Assembly: GCF_003003275.1 (NCBI RefSeq)
Contig: NZ_PVTO01000009.1
Span: forward strand, 48,374 to 112,373
From: Alkalibacterium olivapovliticus
GTDB lineage: Bacteria > Bacillota > Bacilli > Lactobacillales > Carnobacteriaceae_A
Direction: 5' to 3'
Length of the DNA stretch: 64,000 bases
The position numbers were made by a program, and so were the translations under genes. This document shows, one piece after another, positions 52,197-60,991 of this stretch. Position 1 is the first letter of the stretch; every line of letters starts with the position of its first letter. Under the pieces are notes generated by a model. It was not told the origin of the DNA. It made no database searches and worked only from the letters and a program-made list of their open reading frames with translations.

Positions 52197-52643
52197 ATGA
52201 AAACAACAGAGCTGCAGGCAAGTCATAACCAGGAATTGAAGAGACTCTTTTTAAAGGTCTTCTCCAGTGATCCCTGGTTCGATAAATGGGAGGACACTCA
52301 ACTGGATCTATACCTGCATGATTTAACGGGCAACAGTAATTCCCTTTCTTTTGTCTTGCGTAACGACCAGAATGACATCATTGGCGGCGCACTGGGCTAT
52401 GTGTTCAACTGGTGGGAAGGACAAGAGTTTTACATAAAGGAATTCTTCATTTCAAATGACCTTCAGAGCAAAGGGATCGGCAGTCTCTTTCTTGATCAGA
52501 TAGACGCATTATTAAAGCCTCAGGCGATCAGACATATCACGTTGAATACTGAAAGAACCTTCCCCGCCTATCATTTTTATAAGAAAAATGGCTTCACCGA
52601 ATTAAGTGACTCAGTCTTTATGGCGAAAAAGGTTGATGAATGA
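52197..52643 (+). CDS. GNAT family N-acetyltransferase
   Basis: 148 aa. The acetyl-CoA loop LQSKGIGSLFLDQI and the C-terminal YHFYKKNGFTELSDSVFM are the usual marks. The open frame starts at 52158, but that ATG follows a TATAAT -10 box (52149-52154) by 3 nt, which would leave no leader; AGGAG 10 nt before the ATG at 52197 decides the start. Substrate unknown. Single gene. Confidence 0.83.
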   Translation: MKTTELQASHNQELKRLFLKVFSSDPWFDKWEDTQLDLYLHDLTGNSNSLSFVLRNDQNDIIGGALGYVFNWWEGQEFYIKEFFISNDLQSKGIGSLFLDQIDALLKPQAIRHITLNTERTFPAYHFYKKNGFTELSDSVFMAKKVDE

Positions 52644-52652
52644 ATACTGGCT

Positions 52653-52688
52653 AAAAAAGGGTTCCCTCATATATGAGGGAACCCTTTT
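52653..52688. terminator. Bidirectional terminator
   Basis: AAAAGGGTTCCCTCAT / ATGAGGGAACCCTTTT, perfect 16-bp arms, between the GNAT gene and the convergent NhaC-type gene. Confidence 0.95.
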
Positions 52689-52695
52689 GTCCATT

Positions 52696-54420
52696 CTATT
52701 CTGTTATATTGTCGTGCAGGGACGTGTCGACTTTTTTTCCGAACAGGAAAACGATCATGATGACGATCAGAGTAGCCAGTGCTAATACGATATACACATT
52801 CAACCCGAATGCAGTAGGCAAGTACCCGAAGAATACGGATACGAGCGCAATAGTAACAGCGTAAGGCAGTTGTGTCTTCACGTGGTCAAGCAAGTTGGAC
52901 CCTGCTCCCATAGCAGATAAGATTGTCGTATCTGATATCGGTGACGAGTGATCCCCGAAAATGGCTCCTGTCAATACAGCTCCGGCAGACATGACGATAA
53001 AGTCTGCATTCTCCGGCTGCATGGCCGTGGCCAGTGGGATAGCCAGTGGCATTAATATGCCCATCGTCCCATATGACGTTCCTGTCGCGAAGGAGATGAT
53101 GGCGCCTAGCAAGAAGATGACTGTCGGCAATAAGGAAGGCGGTAACGTGTTTCCTAAGAGAGACACAAGATAGTCCGCTGTTCCTAACTCGCCCATTACG
53201 CCTGAAAGTGACCAGGCCAAAACAAGAATAACTCCAGTGATCATCAGTGTTTTCATACCGGACACCCAAATGTCAATCCCTTTTCCAAAGGTAAAGTGCC
53301 CTTTGACAACGCCCATCACCAGCGCAATAATGCTGGCAATCAAAGCAGCCTGGAACAGAACGACAGACGCATCAGAAGCTCCGAATGCTTCTCTTAATGT
53401 TACAAAGGAAAATGGTGCGTTTTGAACCGTTTGAATAAGTGCTGTGTTATCAGAAGTTAAAATAGCCTGGCGACCATCTGTGTAAAATCCTATAAAACTG
53501 AAGAGGATCAGTGCGCCGATTGGAATCAAAGCGCTCCAGATTGATGGTTCACCTTTCGCTACGATTTCCAGATCTTCTTCCTGAACTTCAGCAGACGCCC
53601 CATGGGCAATCAGCTGATGAGTGTCACGAGACCGTTCCTGAGCTTTTTTCATCGGTCCAAACTCTCGAAGTGTCGCAGATGTCAGAACAACGAATAAAAG
53701 CATTAAAATATTGTAGAATCGATAAGGAATCGTCTGTAAAAAGACGCCGTAAGCATTAACTTCCTGACCGATCGACAGATAAGCCTCGTTAATCAATCCA
53801 ACTTCATAGCCGATCCAGGTCGAAATCAAAGCGATTCCTGCGATCGGTGCAGCTGTCGCATCAATAATAAATGCCAATCGTTCACGGGATATGTGCATTT
53901 TATCAGATACAGGACGCATGATCGGTCCGACGATCAGTGCATTTGCGTAATCATCGAAGAAAATCAACAAGCCAAGCGCCCAGGTAATCAACTGCGTACT
54001 GATCGGTCCTTTAGCTTTTCTAGCGAGTGCTTCCGCTATTGCACGTGCCCCTCCTGAACTGGTGATCAAAGCAATCAGTCCACCAATAACCAGTACCTGT
54101 AGTATGATCCCGGCATTCCAGGGATCTGCAAGTGAGGTCAGGATGTACTGGACGATATCAGTGAAACCCAGTATGATCCCCTCAAGGATATTGGCCCCCC
54201 CTGCGTATTGGGAAATGATCGTCCCGGAGAATATCCCTAAAAATAAAGACAAGACTACATTTTTAGTAATAAACGCCAAAGCGATCGCTACTAATGGTGG
54301 AATCAATGTGACTGCTCCTAATGTAGAGGCGAGCGTCCCTTCCGCTTCTGCCGCTAAGACAGGGCTTGGAATCAGACTGATCAGTGCAATCAGGGTAAAC
54401 CATTGTATTTTTCTTTTCAT
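52696..54420 (-). CDS. NhaC-family antiporter, probable lysine transporter (LysW-type)
   Basis: 574 aa, about 12 helices, preceded by a cleavable-type signal MKRKIQWFTLIALISLIPSPVLA. The NhaC core appears in FDDYANALIVGPIMRPVSDK, IFGDHSSPISDTTILSAMGAG and FATGTSYGTMGILMPLA. A lysine riboswitch with its own terminator lies directly upstream; lysine-riboswitch-linked NhaC-type proteins have been predicted to be lysine importers (LysW) rather than Na+/H+ antiporters, so lysine transport is the better reading here. ATG at 54420 has GGAG 10 nt upstream; the frame to 54474 lies inside the terminator. Confidence 0.87.
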   Translation of the reverse strand: MKRKIQWFTLIALISLIPSPVLAAEAEGTLASTLGAVTLIPPLVAIALAFITKNVVLSLFLGIFSGTIISQYAGGANILEGIILGFTDIVQYILTSLADPWNAGIILQVLVIGGLIALITSSGGARAIAEALARKAKGPISTQLITWALGLLIFFDDYANALIVGPIMRPVSDKMHISRERLAFIIDATAAPIAGIALISTWIGYEVGLINEAYLSIGQEVNAYGVFLQTIPYRFYNILMLLFVVLTSATLREFGPMKKAQERSRDTHQLIAHGASAEVQEEDLEIVAKGEPSIWSALIPIGALILFSFIGFYTDGRQAILTSDNTALIQTVQNAPFSFVTLREAFGASDASVVLFQAALIASIIALVMGVVKGHFTFGKGIDIWVSGMKTLMITGVILVLAWSLSGVMGELGTADYLVSLLGNTLPPSLLPTVIFLLGAIISFATGTSYGTMGILMPLAIPLATAMQPENADFIVMSAGAVLTGAIFGDHSSPISDTTILSAMGAGSNLLDHVKTQLPYAVTIALVSVFFGYLPTAFGLNVYIVLALATLIVIMIVFLFGKKVDTSLHDNITE

Positions 54421-54453
54421 TGTTCTCATTCTCCAATTCTTATTTTTTTGTAT

Positions 54454-54488
54454 AGAAAAAGCACCCAGGAACATGCTCCTGGATGCTT
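54454..54488 (-). terminator. Riboswitch-controlled terminator
   Basis: AAGCATCCAGGA-N6-TCCTGGGTGCTT on the minus strand, then TTTCTAT, between the lysine aptamer and the start codon, the expression platform of the riboswitch. Confidence 0.9.
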
Positions 54489-54506
54489 AAAAGATAAACA
54501 TTGAGT

Positions 54507-54667
54507 AGGATAGTGCTCCACGAAATCGTGACAGTCATACGCCTGTTAAACGTACGCCCAGAACAGCAAGTTGACAATCAGCTATCCTTCGGCAAAGAAC
54601 CCTTTCGCAATCAGTCACAGGGAGTCACCCTCATGATCACTACTCTTTTTCTTTGCGCCTCTATCTT
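54507..54667 (-). ncRNA. Lysine riboswitch (L box)
   Basis: Minus-strand RNA closes P1 by GATAG / CTATC and carries conserved L-box elements in order: AGAGGCGCAA at the 5' side, the AGTAGTGATCATGAGGGTGA segment, GCCGAAGGATAG, and the 3' core ACTGTCACG..CGTGGAGCACTATCC. The layout (five-way junction, about 160 nt) and the following terminator identify a lysine-sensing OFF switch for the transporter gene. Confidence 0.88.
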
Positions 54668-54689
54668 TTTAATTTTCACAACGTTTATT

Positions 54690-54718
54690 AGTCTACACTT
54701 ATTTCAGAATGATTACAA
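54690..54718 (-). promoter_or_regulatory. Promoter of the lysine riboswitch/transporter
   Basis: -35 TTGTAA (54713-54718), 17-bp spacer, -10 TAGACT (54690-54695); start of transcription about 54683, 16 nt before the aptamer P1. Confidence 0.6.
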
Positions 54719-54787
54719 TAATAGTTTTAATTATATTATCTTACTCTAATCAAGTTCTTAAGAAAGGCTTCAATACTATTTTTTTAT

Positions 54788-55270
54788 CTAAATGAGTGTT
54801 CTGATTTCATTAGTCAGTTCATCACTGTTTCTGACGACTTTACCGCGCTTTTTGACTAATCCGACAGTGTACAAATTGATGTATGAAAACGGTGATTCTG
54901 CAATCTCATCAAGCGCCTCTATTTTTTCAGTATTGGCTCCCGCCCCCTGACGAATATCTGAATAGACACCGATGATCGGTTTATTCATCGAATAGAAATA
55001 GCCGATTTCTGATGCTACTCCCGCGTCTATCGTCACGCCGTCTAATATGGCGACCAGTATGTCCGCTTTCTCTAAATGCGCATTGTCTCCATCTGCTATC
55101 TGGATACTGTTGGCATAGTTACTTTTGTCATTGATCGCTACATTTTCCTGAGGCAGATATATATCCAGCTGTTCAGAAAATGCCTGCCTTAATTTAGAAA
55201 CGATCAGTGTGTTGTAGGTCTGCTCCATTTCAGTAAATAATGGAGATGCAAAATATATCTTTTTAGTCAT
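54788..55270 (-). CDS. Nucleoside 2-deoxyribosyltransferase
   Basis: 160 aa. Starts KKIYFASPLFTEMEQTYNTL and has the conserved ILDGVTIDAGVASEIGYFYS (catalytic Glu in the ASEIGY motif) and KPIIGVYSDIRQGAG. It swaps the base on 2-deoxyribonucleosides in the cytoplasm, a salvage route well known in lactobacilli. Separate gene, 91 bp from the SDR gene upstream. Confidence 0.92.
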   Translation of the reverse strand: MTKKIYFASPLFTEMEQTYNTLIVSKLRQAFSEQLDIYLPQENVAINDKSNYANSIQIADGDNAHLEKADILVAILDGVTIDAGVASEIGYFYSMNKPIIGVYSDIRQGAGANTEKIEALDEIAESPFSYINLYTVGLVKKRGKVVRNSDELTNEIRTLI

Positions 55271-55361
55271 AAGTCAGATCCTTTCGAGTTTAAACCCATT
55301 TGATTCAATTTTTTGCTCGCAAAAATGCTGCTTCCCGTAATGGCAAAGCAGACACTTGAAC

Positions 55362-56147
55362 TTAATAGGCTTTGCTCAATGCTCCATCGACCAGAATCGT
55401 CTGGCCCGTTACATAGGTATTGACACCAGAAACCAGGAAAGTCGCCATTTTAGCAAATTCTTCAGGTTCTCCATAACGGCCGGCAGGTATCTGATCCTTA
55501 ATCGAAGCCTGTATATCATCAACTGTCTTTTCTTCTCTTTCGGCACGGTTCTGGTCCAGTTCTGTGAGACGGTCTGTTGCGATCCGTCCGGCACCGATGG
55601 TATTGACCATTATCCCATATTGTGCCAGCTCCTGAGACAGACTCTTAGACAGACCTTGAACACCCATTCTGAAGACGTTTGACAGCAGCAGGCCATCAAT
55701 AGGCTGTTTAACTGAAGACGATGTGTTATTGAGGATATGGCCTCTTGTTTCCTTCAGATCCGGCAGAACTTCTCTGACCGCTCTGATGTAACTCATCAAT
55801 GTCAGGTCGAATGCTTTCTGAAAGTCCTGATCGGTCAGGTCTTCAAATGATCCTGCAGAAGGTCCACCTGTATTGTTGACCAGAATATTGATTTTGCCGA
55901 AAGTTTGACGGGTAACGTCAACTAGCGCTTTGATACTGTGAGCATCGGTCACATCCGCCACCATAAACTCGACTCGTCCTTTGGCAACCTGTTCGATTTC
56001 TTCTTTCGCCTGAACCAGCTTGTCCTTATTGCGACTGGTGATCATGACGTTAGCTCCTTCAAGAGCCAGTTCTTTGGCAACGGCCTTCCCCAGTCCAGTA
56101 CTGGATGCCAGAACAATCGCTGTTTTTCCTGTTAAATGCAGATCCAT
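55362..56147 (-). CDS. SDR family oxidoreductase lacking the YxxxK pair
   Basis: 261 aa, classic SDR Rossmann fold: VLASSTGLGKAVAKELA (TGxxxGxG), NNTGG at about 90 and the C-terminal YVTGQTILVDGALS. In the place of YxxxK the helix reads GLLLSNVFRMGVQGLSKSL, so the catalytic Tyr and Lys are both replaced; this occurs in one known SDR subgroup, whose activity is not established. NNTSSSVKQ keeps the Ser. Probably a single gene. Confidence 0.85.
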   Translation of the reverse strand: MDLHLTGKTAIVLASSTGLGKAVAKELALEGANVMITSRNKDKLVQAKEEIEQVAKGRVEFMVADVTDAHSIKALVDVTRQTFGKINILVNNTGGPSAGSFEDLTDQDFQKAFDLTLMSYIRAVREVLPDLKETRGHILNNTSSSVKQPIDGLLLSNVFRMGVQGLSKSLSQELAQYGIMVNTIGAGRIATDRLTELDQNRAEREEKTVDDIQASIKDQIPAGRYGEPEEFAKMATFLVSGVNTYVTGQTILVDGALSKAY

Positions 56148-56161
56148 AGTGTCCTCCCTAC

Positions 56162-56208
56162 AAAAAACAGGCTCTTTAATGATAATAGCTAAAGAACCTG
56201 CTTTTTTT
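56162..56208 (-). terminator. Terminator of the gcv operon
   Basis: CAGGTTCTTTA / TAAAGAGCCTG (minus-strand reading) then TTTTTTG; a further TGTTTCATT / AATGAAACA stem lies at 56221-56265 right after gcvPB. Confidence 0.85.
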
Positions 56209-56268
56209 ATTTAAGTTGATTGTTTCATTAATCCTAATCGATATCGATGCGTTAGTCAATGAAACAGC

Positions 56269-57732
56269 TTAATTTTTCTGATAGACAACGATCGGTTTGC
56301 GAGCCGCGGTGACCTCATCCAGACGTTTGACCGCTTTAGTATACGGTGCACCCGTAACCGTGTCCGGATTTTCTTCAGCGTCTTTTGCAATATCGATCAG
56401 CGCATCAGCAAAGGCATCCAGCTGCTCTTTTGCTTCCGTTTCAGTCGGCTCGATCATCAGACACTCTTCGACGATCAGTGGGAAATACACTGTTGGAGCA
56501 TAAAATCCGTAATCCAGCAGACGCTTGGCAATGTCCAGTGTTCTGACACCCAGTTTCTTCTGGCGAATACCGCTTAACACAAATTCATGCTTGCAGTGAT
56601 CTTTATACGGTGTTTCATAATAAGGTTCCAGTCTTGCTTTCAGGTAATTCGCGTGCAGGACAGCATCTTCTGATACCTGCAGGAGTCCTTCAGCACCCAT
56701 CGAACGAATGTAGGAGTAGGCCCTGACGTTAACACCGAAGTTGCCATAGTAGCCTTTGACACGTCCGATCGATTGCGGATGGGTATAGGATAGACTGTAC
56801 TCATCTTCCTCTTTTTTGATACGGGGAGCTGGCATAAAGTCTTTCAAGTAGTCTTTCACGCCGATCGGACCAGAACCCGGTCCTCCTCCACCATGAGGCG
56901 TACTGAATGTTTTATGCAGATTCAAGTGAACTACATCGAATCCCATTTCTCCAGGAGTCGATTTGCCCAGAATCGCATTAGCGTTCGCTCCATCGTAATA
57001 AAGGAGTCCGCCAGCTTCATGAACGATTTGAGCGATTTCCACGATATCCACTTCGAACAAGCCCAGTGTGTTCGGGTTAGTCAGCATCAAACCAGCAGTA
57101 TCTGGTCCAACGGCTGCTTTCAGTGCTTCAACGCCGACTCGTCCTTCTTTATTTGATTTGATCTCAACGACATCATATCCAGCTACGATTGCACTAGCCG
57201 GATTGGTTCCGTGAGCGGAGTCCGGAACGAGAATTTTACGTCGCTTATCTCCTTCACCATTTGCCTGATGGTAGGCTTTGAAAATCAGGAGACCCGCCCA
57301 CTCGCCTTGCGCACCCGCTGCGGGTTGAAGGGAAATGGCATCCATTCCTGTGACCTCTTTCAAGTTTTCTTCAAGACGGTACATCATCTCCAGTGCGCCC
57401 TGAGCCGTTTTTTCAGGCTGTAGAGGATGGATCTGTGCGAATCCAGGATAACGTGCAATATCTTCATTGATTTTAGGGTTGTACTTCATCGTACATGAGC
57501 CAAGCGGGTAAAAGCCCGTTTCGATTCCAAAGTTCTTATTGGATAAGCCCGTATAGTGACGCATAACCTGCAGTTCGGATAATTCCGGCAATTCAGCAGG
57601 CTCTTCTCTAATTAAATGGTCTGATACCAGATTAGTTAAATCCGTCTTCTCAATAGAGGATTCAGGTAAACTGTAACCGATGCGGCCTGGTTTGGAAATT
57701 TCAAATAATAAGTCATCATAGGTCGTTGTCAT
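56269..57732 (-). CDS. gcvPB: Glycine dehydrogenase (decarboxylating) subunit 2
   Basis: 487 aa. The PLP lysine lies in [19 protein letters not shown], preceded by [10 protein letters not shown]; the N-terminal [18 protein letters not shown] is the family hallmark. With GcvPA it forms the P protein that decarboxylates glycine and loads the aminomethyl group on GcvH. The ATG immediately follows the gcvPA stop (TAAATG), so the subunits are coupled. Last gene of the operon. Confidence 0.96.
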   Translation of the reverse strand: MTTTYDDLLFEISKPGRIGYSLPESSIEKTDLTNLVSDHLIREEPAELPELSELQVMRHYTGLSNKNFGIETGFYPLGSCTMKYNPKINEDIARYPGFAQIHPLQPEKTAQGALEMMYRLEENLKEVTGMDAISLQPAAGAQGEWAGLLIFKAYHQANGEGDKRRKILVPDSAHGTNPASAIVAGYDVVEIKSNKEGRVGVEALKAAVGPDTAGLMLTNPNTLGLFEVDIVEIAQIVHEAGGLLYYDGANANAILGKSTPGEMGFDVVHLNLHKTFSTPHGGGGPGSGPIGVKDYLKDFMPAPRIKKEEDEYSLSYTHPQSIGRVKGYYGNFGVNVRAYSYIRSMGAEGLLQVSEDAVLHANYLKARLEPYYETPYKDHCKHEFVLSGIRQKKLGVRTLDIAKRLLDYGFYAPTVYFPLIVEECLMIEPTETEAKEQLDAFADALIDIAKDAEENPDTVTGAPYTKAVKRLDEVTAARKPIVVYQKN

Positions 57733-59088
57733 TTACTTGCCCTCCCCTGTTAAAATCGATACGAGTTTGTTCATTTCTTCTCTGGTGCGTTTTTCAGTGA
57801 CACATAACAGCATCGTGTTCTCTTCATTCAGTTCTGAAGACACGTCATATCCACCGATGATCCCATTATCCAGCAGAACATCCGAAACTTCATTAATTGG
57901 TCTATCTAATTTAACGACAAACTCGTTAAAGAAGTTTGCCTCTGATAACACAGTCACGCCTTTGCTTTCCAGTTCGTTTTTCACATAATGTGCATGGTTG
58001 ATGTTTTGCTGAGCCATTTCCTGCAGGCCTACTTTTCCAACAGCTGCCAGAAATACAGAACTGCCAAGAGCTGTCAAAGCCTGGTTCGAACTCATATTTG
58101 AAGTCGCTTTTTCACGTCTGATGTGCTGTTCTCTTGTCTGAAGTGTCATAACAAATCCACGCTTGCCGTCTTTATCCACTGTCTGACCGACGATTCGACT
58201 CGGTACTTTACGCATATATTTCTTTTTGACAGCAAAATAGCCACAGTGAGGTCCACCATAACTCATTGGCAGTCCAAAAGGCTGTGTATCCCCTACTACA
58301 ATATCAGCACCAAGTTTACCCGGTGATTCAAGCAGCGCAAGTGCCAGGGGATTTGCCATTACGATAAGCATTCCTTTTGAGGCTTCGAGCAGTGATTTTA
58401 TTTCTTTTAAATCTTCGATTGTTCCAAAGAAGTTAGGGTACTGGATGATGACTGCAGCTGTTTCATTTGAAATGCTGTTTTTCAGAGCCTCCAGATCTGT
58501 TGCTGTTCCATTCAAACCAATTTCCTTAACAGCATACTCCATTCCGTAAGCGTATGTGCTGATAACTTCTTTAGCTTGTGGATGAAGTGCTTTGGAATAC
58601 AGAACCTCCTGTTTTTTTGTGACAGAGGTAGCTAAGTTGCAGGCTTCACCCAATGACGTGAATCCATCATATAAGCTAGAGTTGGCGACATCCATCCCAG
58701 TCAGTTCACACATCATCGTCTGAAATTCAAATAATGCCTGCAGTTCACCCTGGCTAGCTTCAGGCTGGTAAGGGGTGTAAGCTGTCATGAACTCAGAACG
58801 CAACAGTACGTGATTAACTATACTAGGGCTGTAGTGATCATAAGTCCCTGCACCTAGAAAATAGGCATGTGTTTCGGTTGTTGTGTTTTTAGCTGCCAGT
58901 TCTTTCATGTGTTTAGTAAGAGACAGTTCACTCAAGGCATCTTCCAGCTCGATTGCTTTCTCTTTCGTTGCGCGAGTAGATTCCGGTATATCCGAAAACA
59001 GTTCTCTTATCGATGACACCCCAATAGTCTCGAGCATGTCTTTACGATCTTGTTCAGTTGTTGGCAGGTAACGGTGCTGTTTTGTCAA
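57733..59088 (-). CDS. gcvPA: Glycine dehydrogenase (decarboxylating) subunit 1
   Basis: 451 aa, matching the family's usual length. Sequences RYLPTTEQDRKDMLETIG, YTPYQPEASQGELQALFEFQ and VGDTQPFGLPMSYGGPHCGYF are typical GcvPA blocks. The start is TTG at 59088: GAAGGAG lies 8 nt upstream and the protein then begins at the standard position (LTKQHRYLP), whereas the ATG at 59115 has no ribosome binding site. Works with GcvPB as the P protein. 84 bp downstream of gcvH. Confidence 0.94.
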   Translation of the reverse strand: MTKQHRYLPTTEQDRKDMLETIGVSSIRELFSDIPESTRATKEKAIELEDALSELSLTKHMKELAAKNTTTETHAYFLGAGTYDHYSPSIVNHVLLRSEFMTAYTPYQPEASQGELQALFEFQTMMCELTGMDVANSSLYDGFTSLGEACNLATSVTKKQEVLYSKALHPQAKEVISTYAYGMEYAVKEIGLNGTATDLEALKNSISNETAAVIIQYPNFFGTIEDLKEIKSLLEASKGMLIVMANPLALALLESPGKLGADIVVGDTQPFGLPMSYGGPHCGYFAVKKKYMRKVPSRIVGQTVDKDGKRGFVMTLQTREQHIRREKATSNMSSNQALTALGSSVFLAAVGKVGLQEMAQQNINHAHYVKNELESKGVTVLSEANFFNEFVVKLDRPINEVSDVLLDNGIIGGYDVSSELNEENTMLLCVTEKRTREEMNKLVSILTGEGK

Positions 59089-59172
59089 AAGGGTCACTCC
59101 TTCAAATCGATTCATTTCAAAAAAAGAGCAGAAAGAAGACACGCGTTTGATCGCTCTTCTTTCTACAGGTTA

Positions 59173-59559
59173 TTATAAACTTGAAACGTATTCTTCGTAA
59201 GCTGATGAGTCCATTAAACCAGATACATCAACGGCTTCTGAGGCTTGTATCTCAATAAGCCAGCCTTCTCCAAAAGGAGCTTCATTCAGTTTTTCAGGCT
59301 CGTCCTCAAGTGCACTGTTTACCTTGGCAACACTACCGGCTACAGGTGCGTAGATTTCAGAAGTTGATTTAACTGATTCTACTGTTGCAAATTCATCTTC
59401 TGCACTTAATTCAGCTTTCAACTCAGGTAATTCAACGAATACGATATCCCCCAGCTGTTCTACAGCATAATCAGAGATGCCAATACGGACATAGTCGTCA
59501 TTGACTAATTCTACCCATTCATGTTCTTTTGTAAAAAATAATTTAGCTTTATCTGTCAT
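59173..59559 (-). CDS. gcvH: Glycine cleavage system H protein
   Basis: 128 aa. The lipoylated Lys lies in VESVKSTSEIYAPVAG, the family hallmark. It carries the aminomethyl group between P and T proteins. AAGGAATT precedes the ATG. Strongly acidic, as expected. 52 bp after gcvT. Confidence 0.96.
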   Translation of the reverse strand: MTDKAKLFFTKEHEWVELVNDDYVRIGISDYAVEQLGDIVFVELPELKAELSAEDEFATVESVKSTSEIYAPVAGSVAKVNSALEDEPEKLNEAPFGEGWLIEIQASEAVDVSGLMDSSAYEEYVSSL

Positions 59560-59611
59560 TTTAATTCCTTCTTTCTTTATATAATAGTGCCAGATAACAT
59601 CTGTTCAGATT

Positions 59612-60724
59612 CTACTGTTGCAAAAAAGTCTTCTTGATCAGTTTTGCCGGGACTTTTTTCTTCCTTACCTGAATATAAACGGTATCGCCCAGTTTTCCTG
59701 CGTCTTTTTTCATTCTCAGGAAGCCGATGCTTTTACCTAAGGTCGGTGACTGTGTTCCTGACGTCACGCTGCCTAATTCTTCACCTGATTCGCTGAGGAC
59801 AGGGTAGCCTTCTCTGGCAATTCCTCTTTCCAGAAGTTCAAACCCTCTAGATAAATACTCTACCCCTGTTTCTTTCTGTTTTTCCAGAGCATCCTGACCG
59901 ATAAATTTATCTTGTTTGTCCCATTTGACTGCAAATCTCAGTCCAGCCTCAAGCGGCGTAATGTCTTCTGATAAATCATGCCCATACAGAGGCATGCCTG
60001 CTTCCAGACGCAGTGTATCGCGTGAACCAAGCCCGCATTCAGCAATAGCGACGTTTTCTCCAGCTTTTTTAAGCGTCTTCCATAAAGCTTCTGTCTGATC
60101 CCATCTGACATATAGTTCAAATCCATCTTCACCAGTGTAGCCTGTTCGAGAGACAAGCACATCAGTGAAGTCAGATGAATCGATTTCAACTGTGAAATGA
60201 TAGTTTTTCAGTTCTTTTACTTTATCTCCAAATACAGCAGCCACGACACTTTCAGCATCGGGTCCCTGAACAGCAATCAACCCTGTTTCAAGTGACTGAT
60301 CTTCTATTGTGACTGACCCGTCCTGATGTGAAAGGAGCCAGTTTCTGATTTTATCGGTATTTGACGCGTTCGGGGTCAGTAAGTAGTCAGAATCGCTCTT
60401 TTTAAAGATGATGATATCATCTAAAATTCCCCCAGTTTCCTTCGTGACTAATGTGTATAACGCCTGTCCGGATTTAATGGCCGATAAATCGTTCGTGATC
60501 AACGTGTTCAACCAGCTGGTCGCCTGTTCACCTTTCACCTCGATTTCTCCCATGTGAGACACATCAAACAAGCCTACACGCTCTCTAACCGCATGGTGTT
60601 CATCTATTAGTTTAGTAAACTGAATCGGTAATGCCCATGATCCAAAATCAACCAATTTAATATCATTCTTAGTGTAATAATCAAATAAGGGTGTTCGTTT
60701 TAACTGCGTTTCTTCAATCGACAA
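59612..60724 (-). CDS. gcvT: Aminomethyltransferase (glycine cleavage T protein)
   Basis: 370 aa. Blocks GLFDVSHMGEIEVKG, VQGPDAESV, RTGYTGEDGFELYV and RDTLRLEAGMPLYGHDL are typical of GcvT, which moves the methylene to tetrahydrofolate and releases ammonia. GGAGG lies 7 nt before a TTG at 60724; the ATG at 60730 is only 1 nt after it, so TTG is preferred, though the ATG is possible. The longer frame (to 60856) runs through the promoter at 60778-60805. First gene of gcvT-H-PA-PB. Confidence 0.93.
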   Translation of the reverse strand: MSIEETQLKRTPLFDYYTKNDIKLVDFGSWALPIQFTKLIDEHHAVRERVGLFDVSHMGEIEVKGEQATSWLNTLITNDLSAIKSGQALYTLVTKETGGILDDIIIFKKSDSDYLLTPNASNTDKIRNWLLSHQDGSVTIEDQSLETGLIAVQGPDAESVVAAVFGDKVKELKNYHFTVEIDSSDFTDVLVSRTGYTGEDGFELYVRWDQTEALWKTLKKAGENVAIAECGLGSRDTLRLEAGMPLYGHDLSEDITPLEAGLRFAVKWDKQDKFIGQDALEKQKETGVEYLSRGFELLERGIAREGYPVLSESGEELGSVTSGTQSPTLGKSIGFLRMKKDAGKLGDTVYIQVRKKKVPAKLIKKTFLQQ

Positions 60725-60777
60725 TGCCATCCCTCCACTACTGTTAAACAGCTTTTTGAAAGCCACGTTTCTTCTAC

Positions 60778-60805
60778 ATTCTAACATGATTTCATTCGTT
60801 CTCAA
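60778..60805 (-). promoter_or_regulatory. Promoter of the gcv operon
   Basis: -35 TTGAGA (60800-60805), 16-bp spacer, -10 TAGAAT (60778-60783). No glycine-riboswitch core is seen between it and gcvT. Confidence 0.6.
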
Positions 60806-60991
60806 ACAGTAAAAATGAGATCCACTTCGAAAGAATACGTTTACATTTTTATACAACGAATATTAACGCTTGCATACACTTTTATCGTTCGCTATTTGAC
60901 TTTGCTGCTCCCCGGGTAATACTCAGCGTCTTTTTTTTATCAGACCCCTGCTTATGCTATACTTGAACTACATCAAAGGAGGACGAACTAA

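Noticed and set aside
54501..54749. 82-codon frame on the plus strand
   Set aside because: It runs antisense through the lysine riboswitch and has no ribosome binding site.
60725..60991. Glycine riboswitch upstream of gcvT
   Set aside because: The expected paired glycine aptamer cores (GGAGAG... CGCCGAAGG) are absent; only a promoter is seen.
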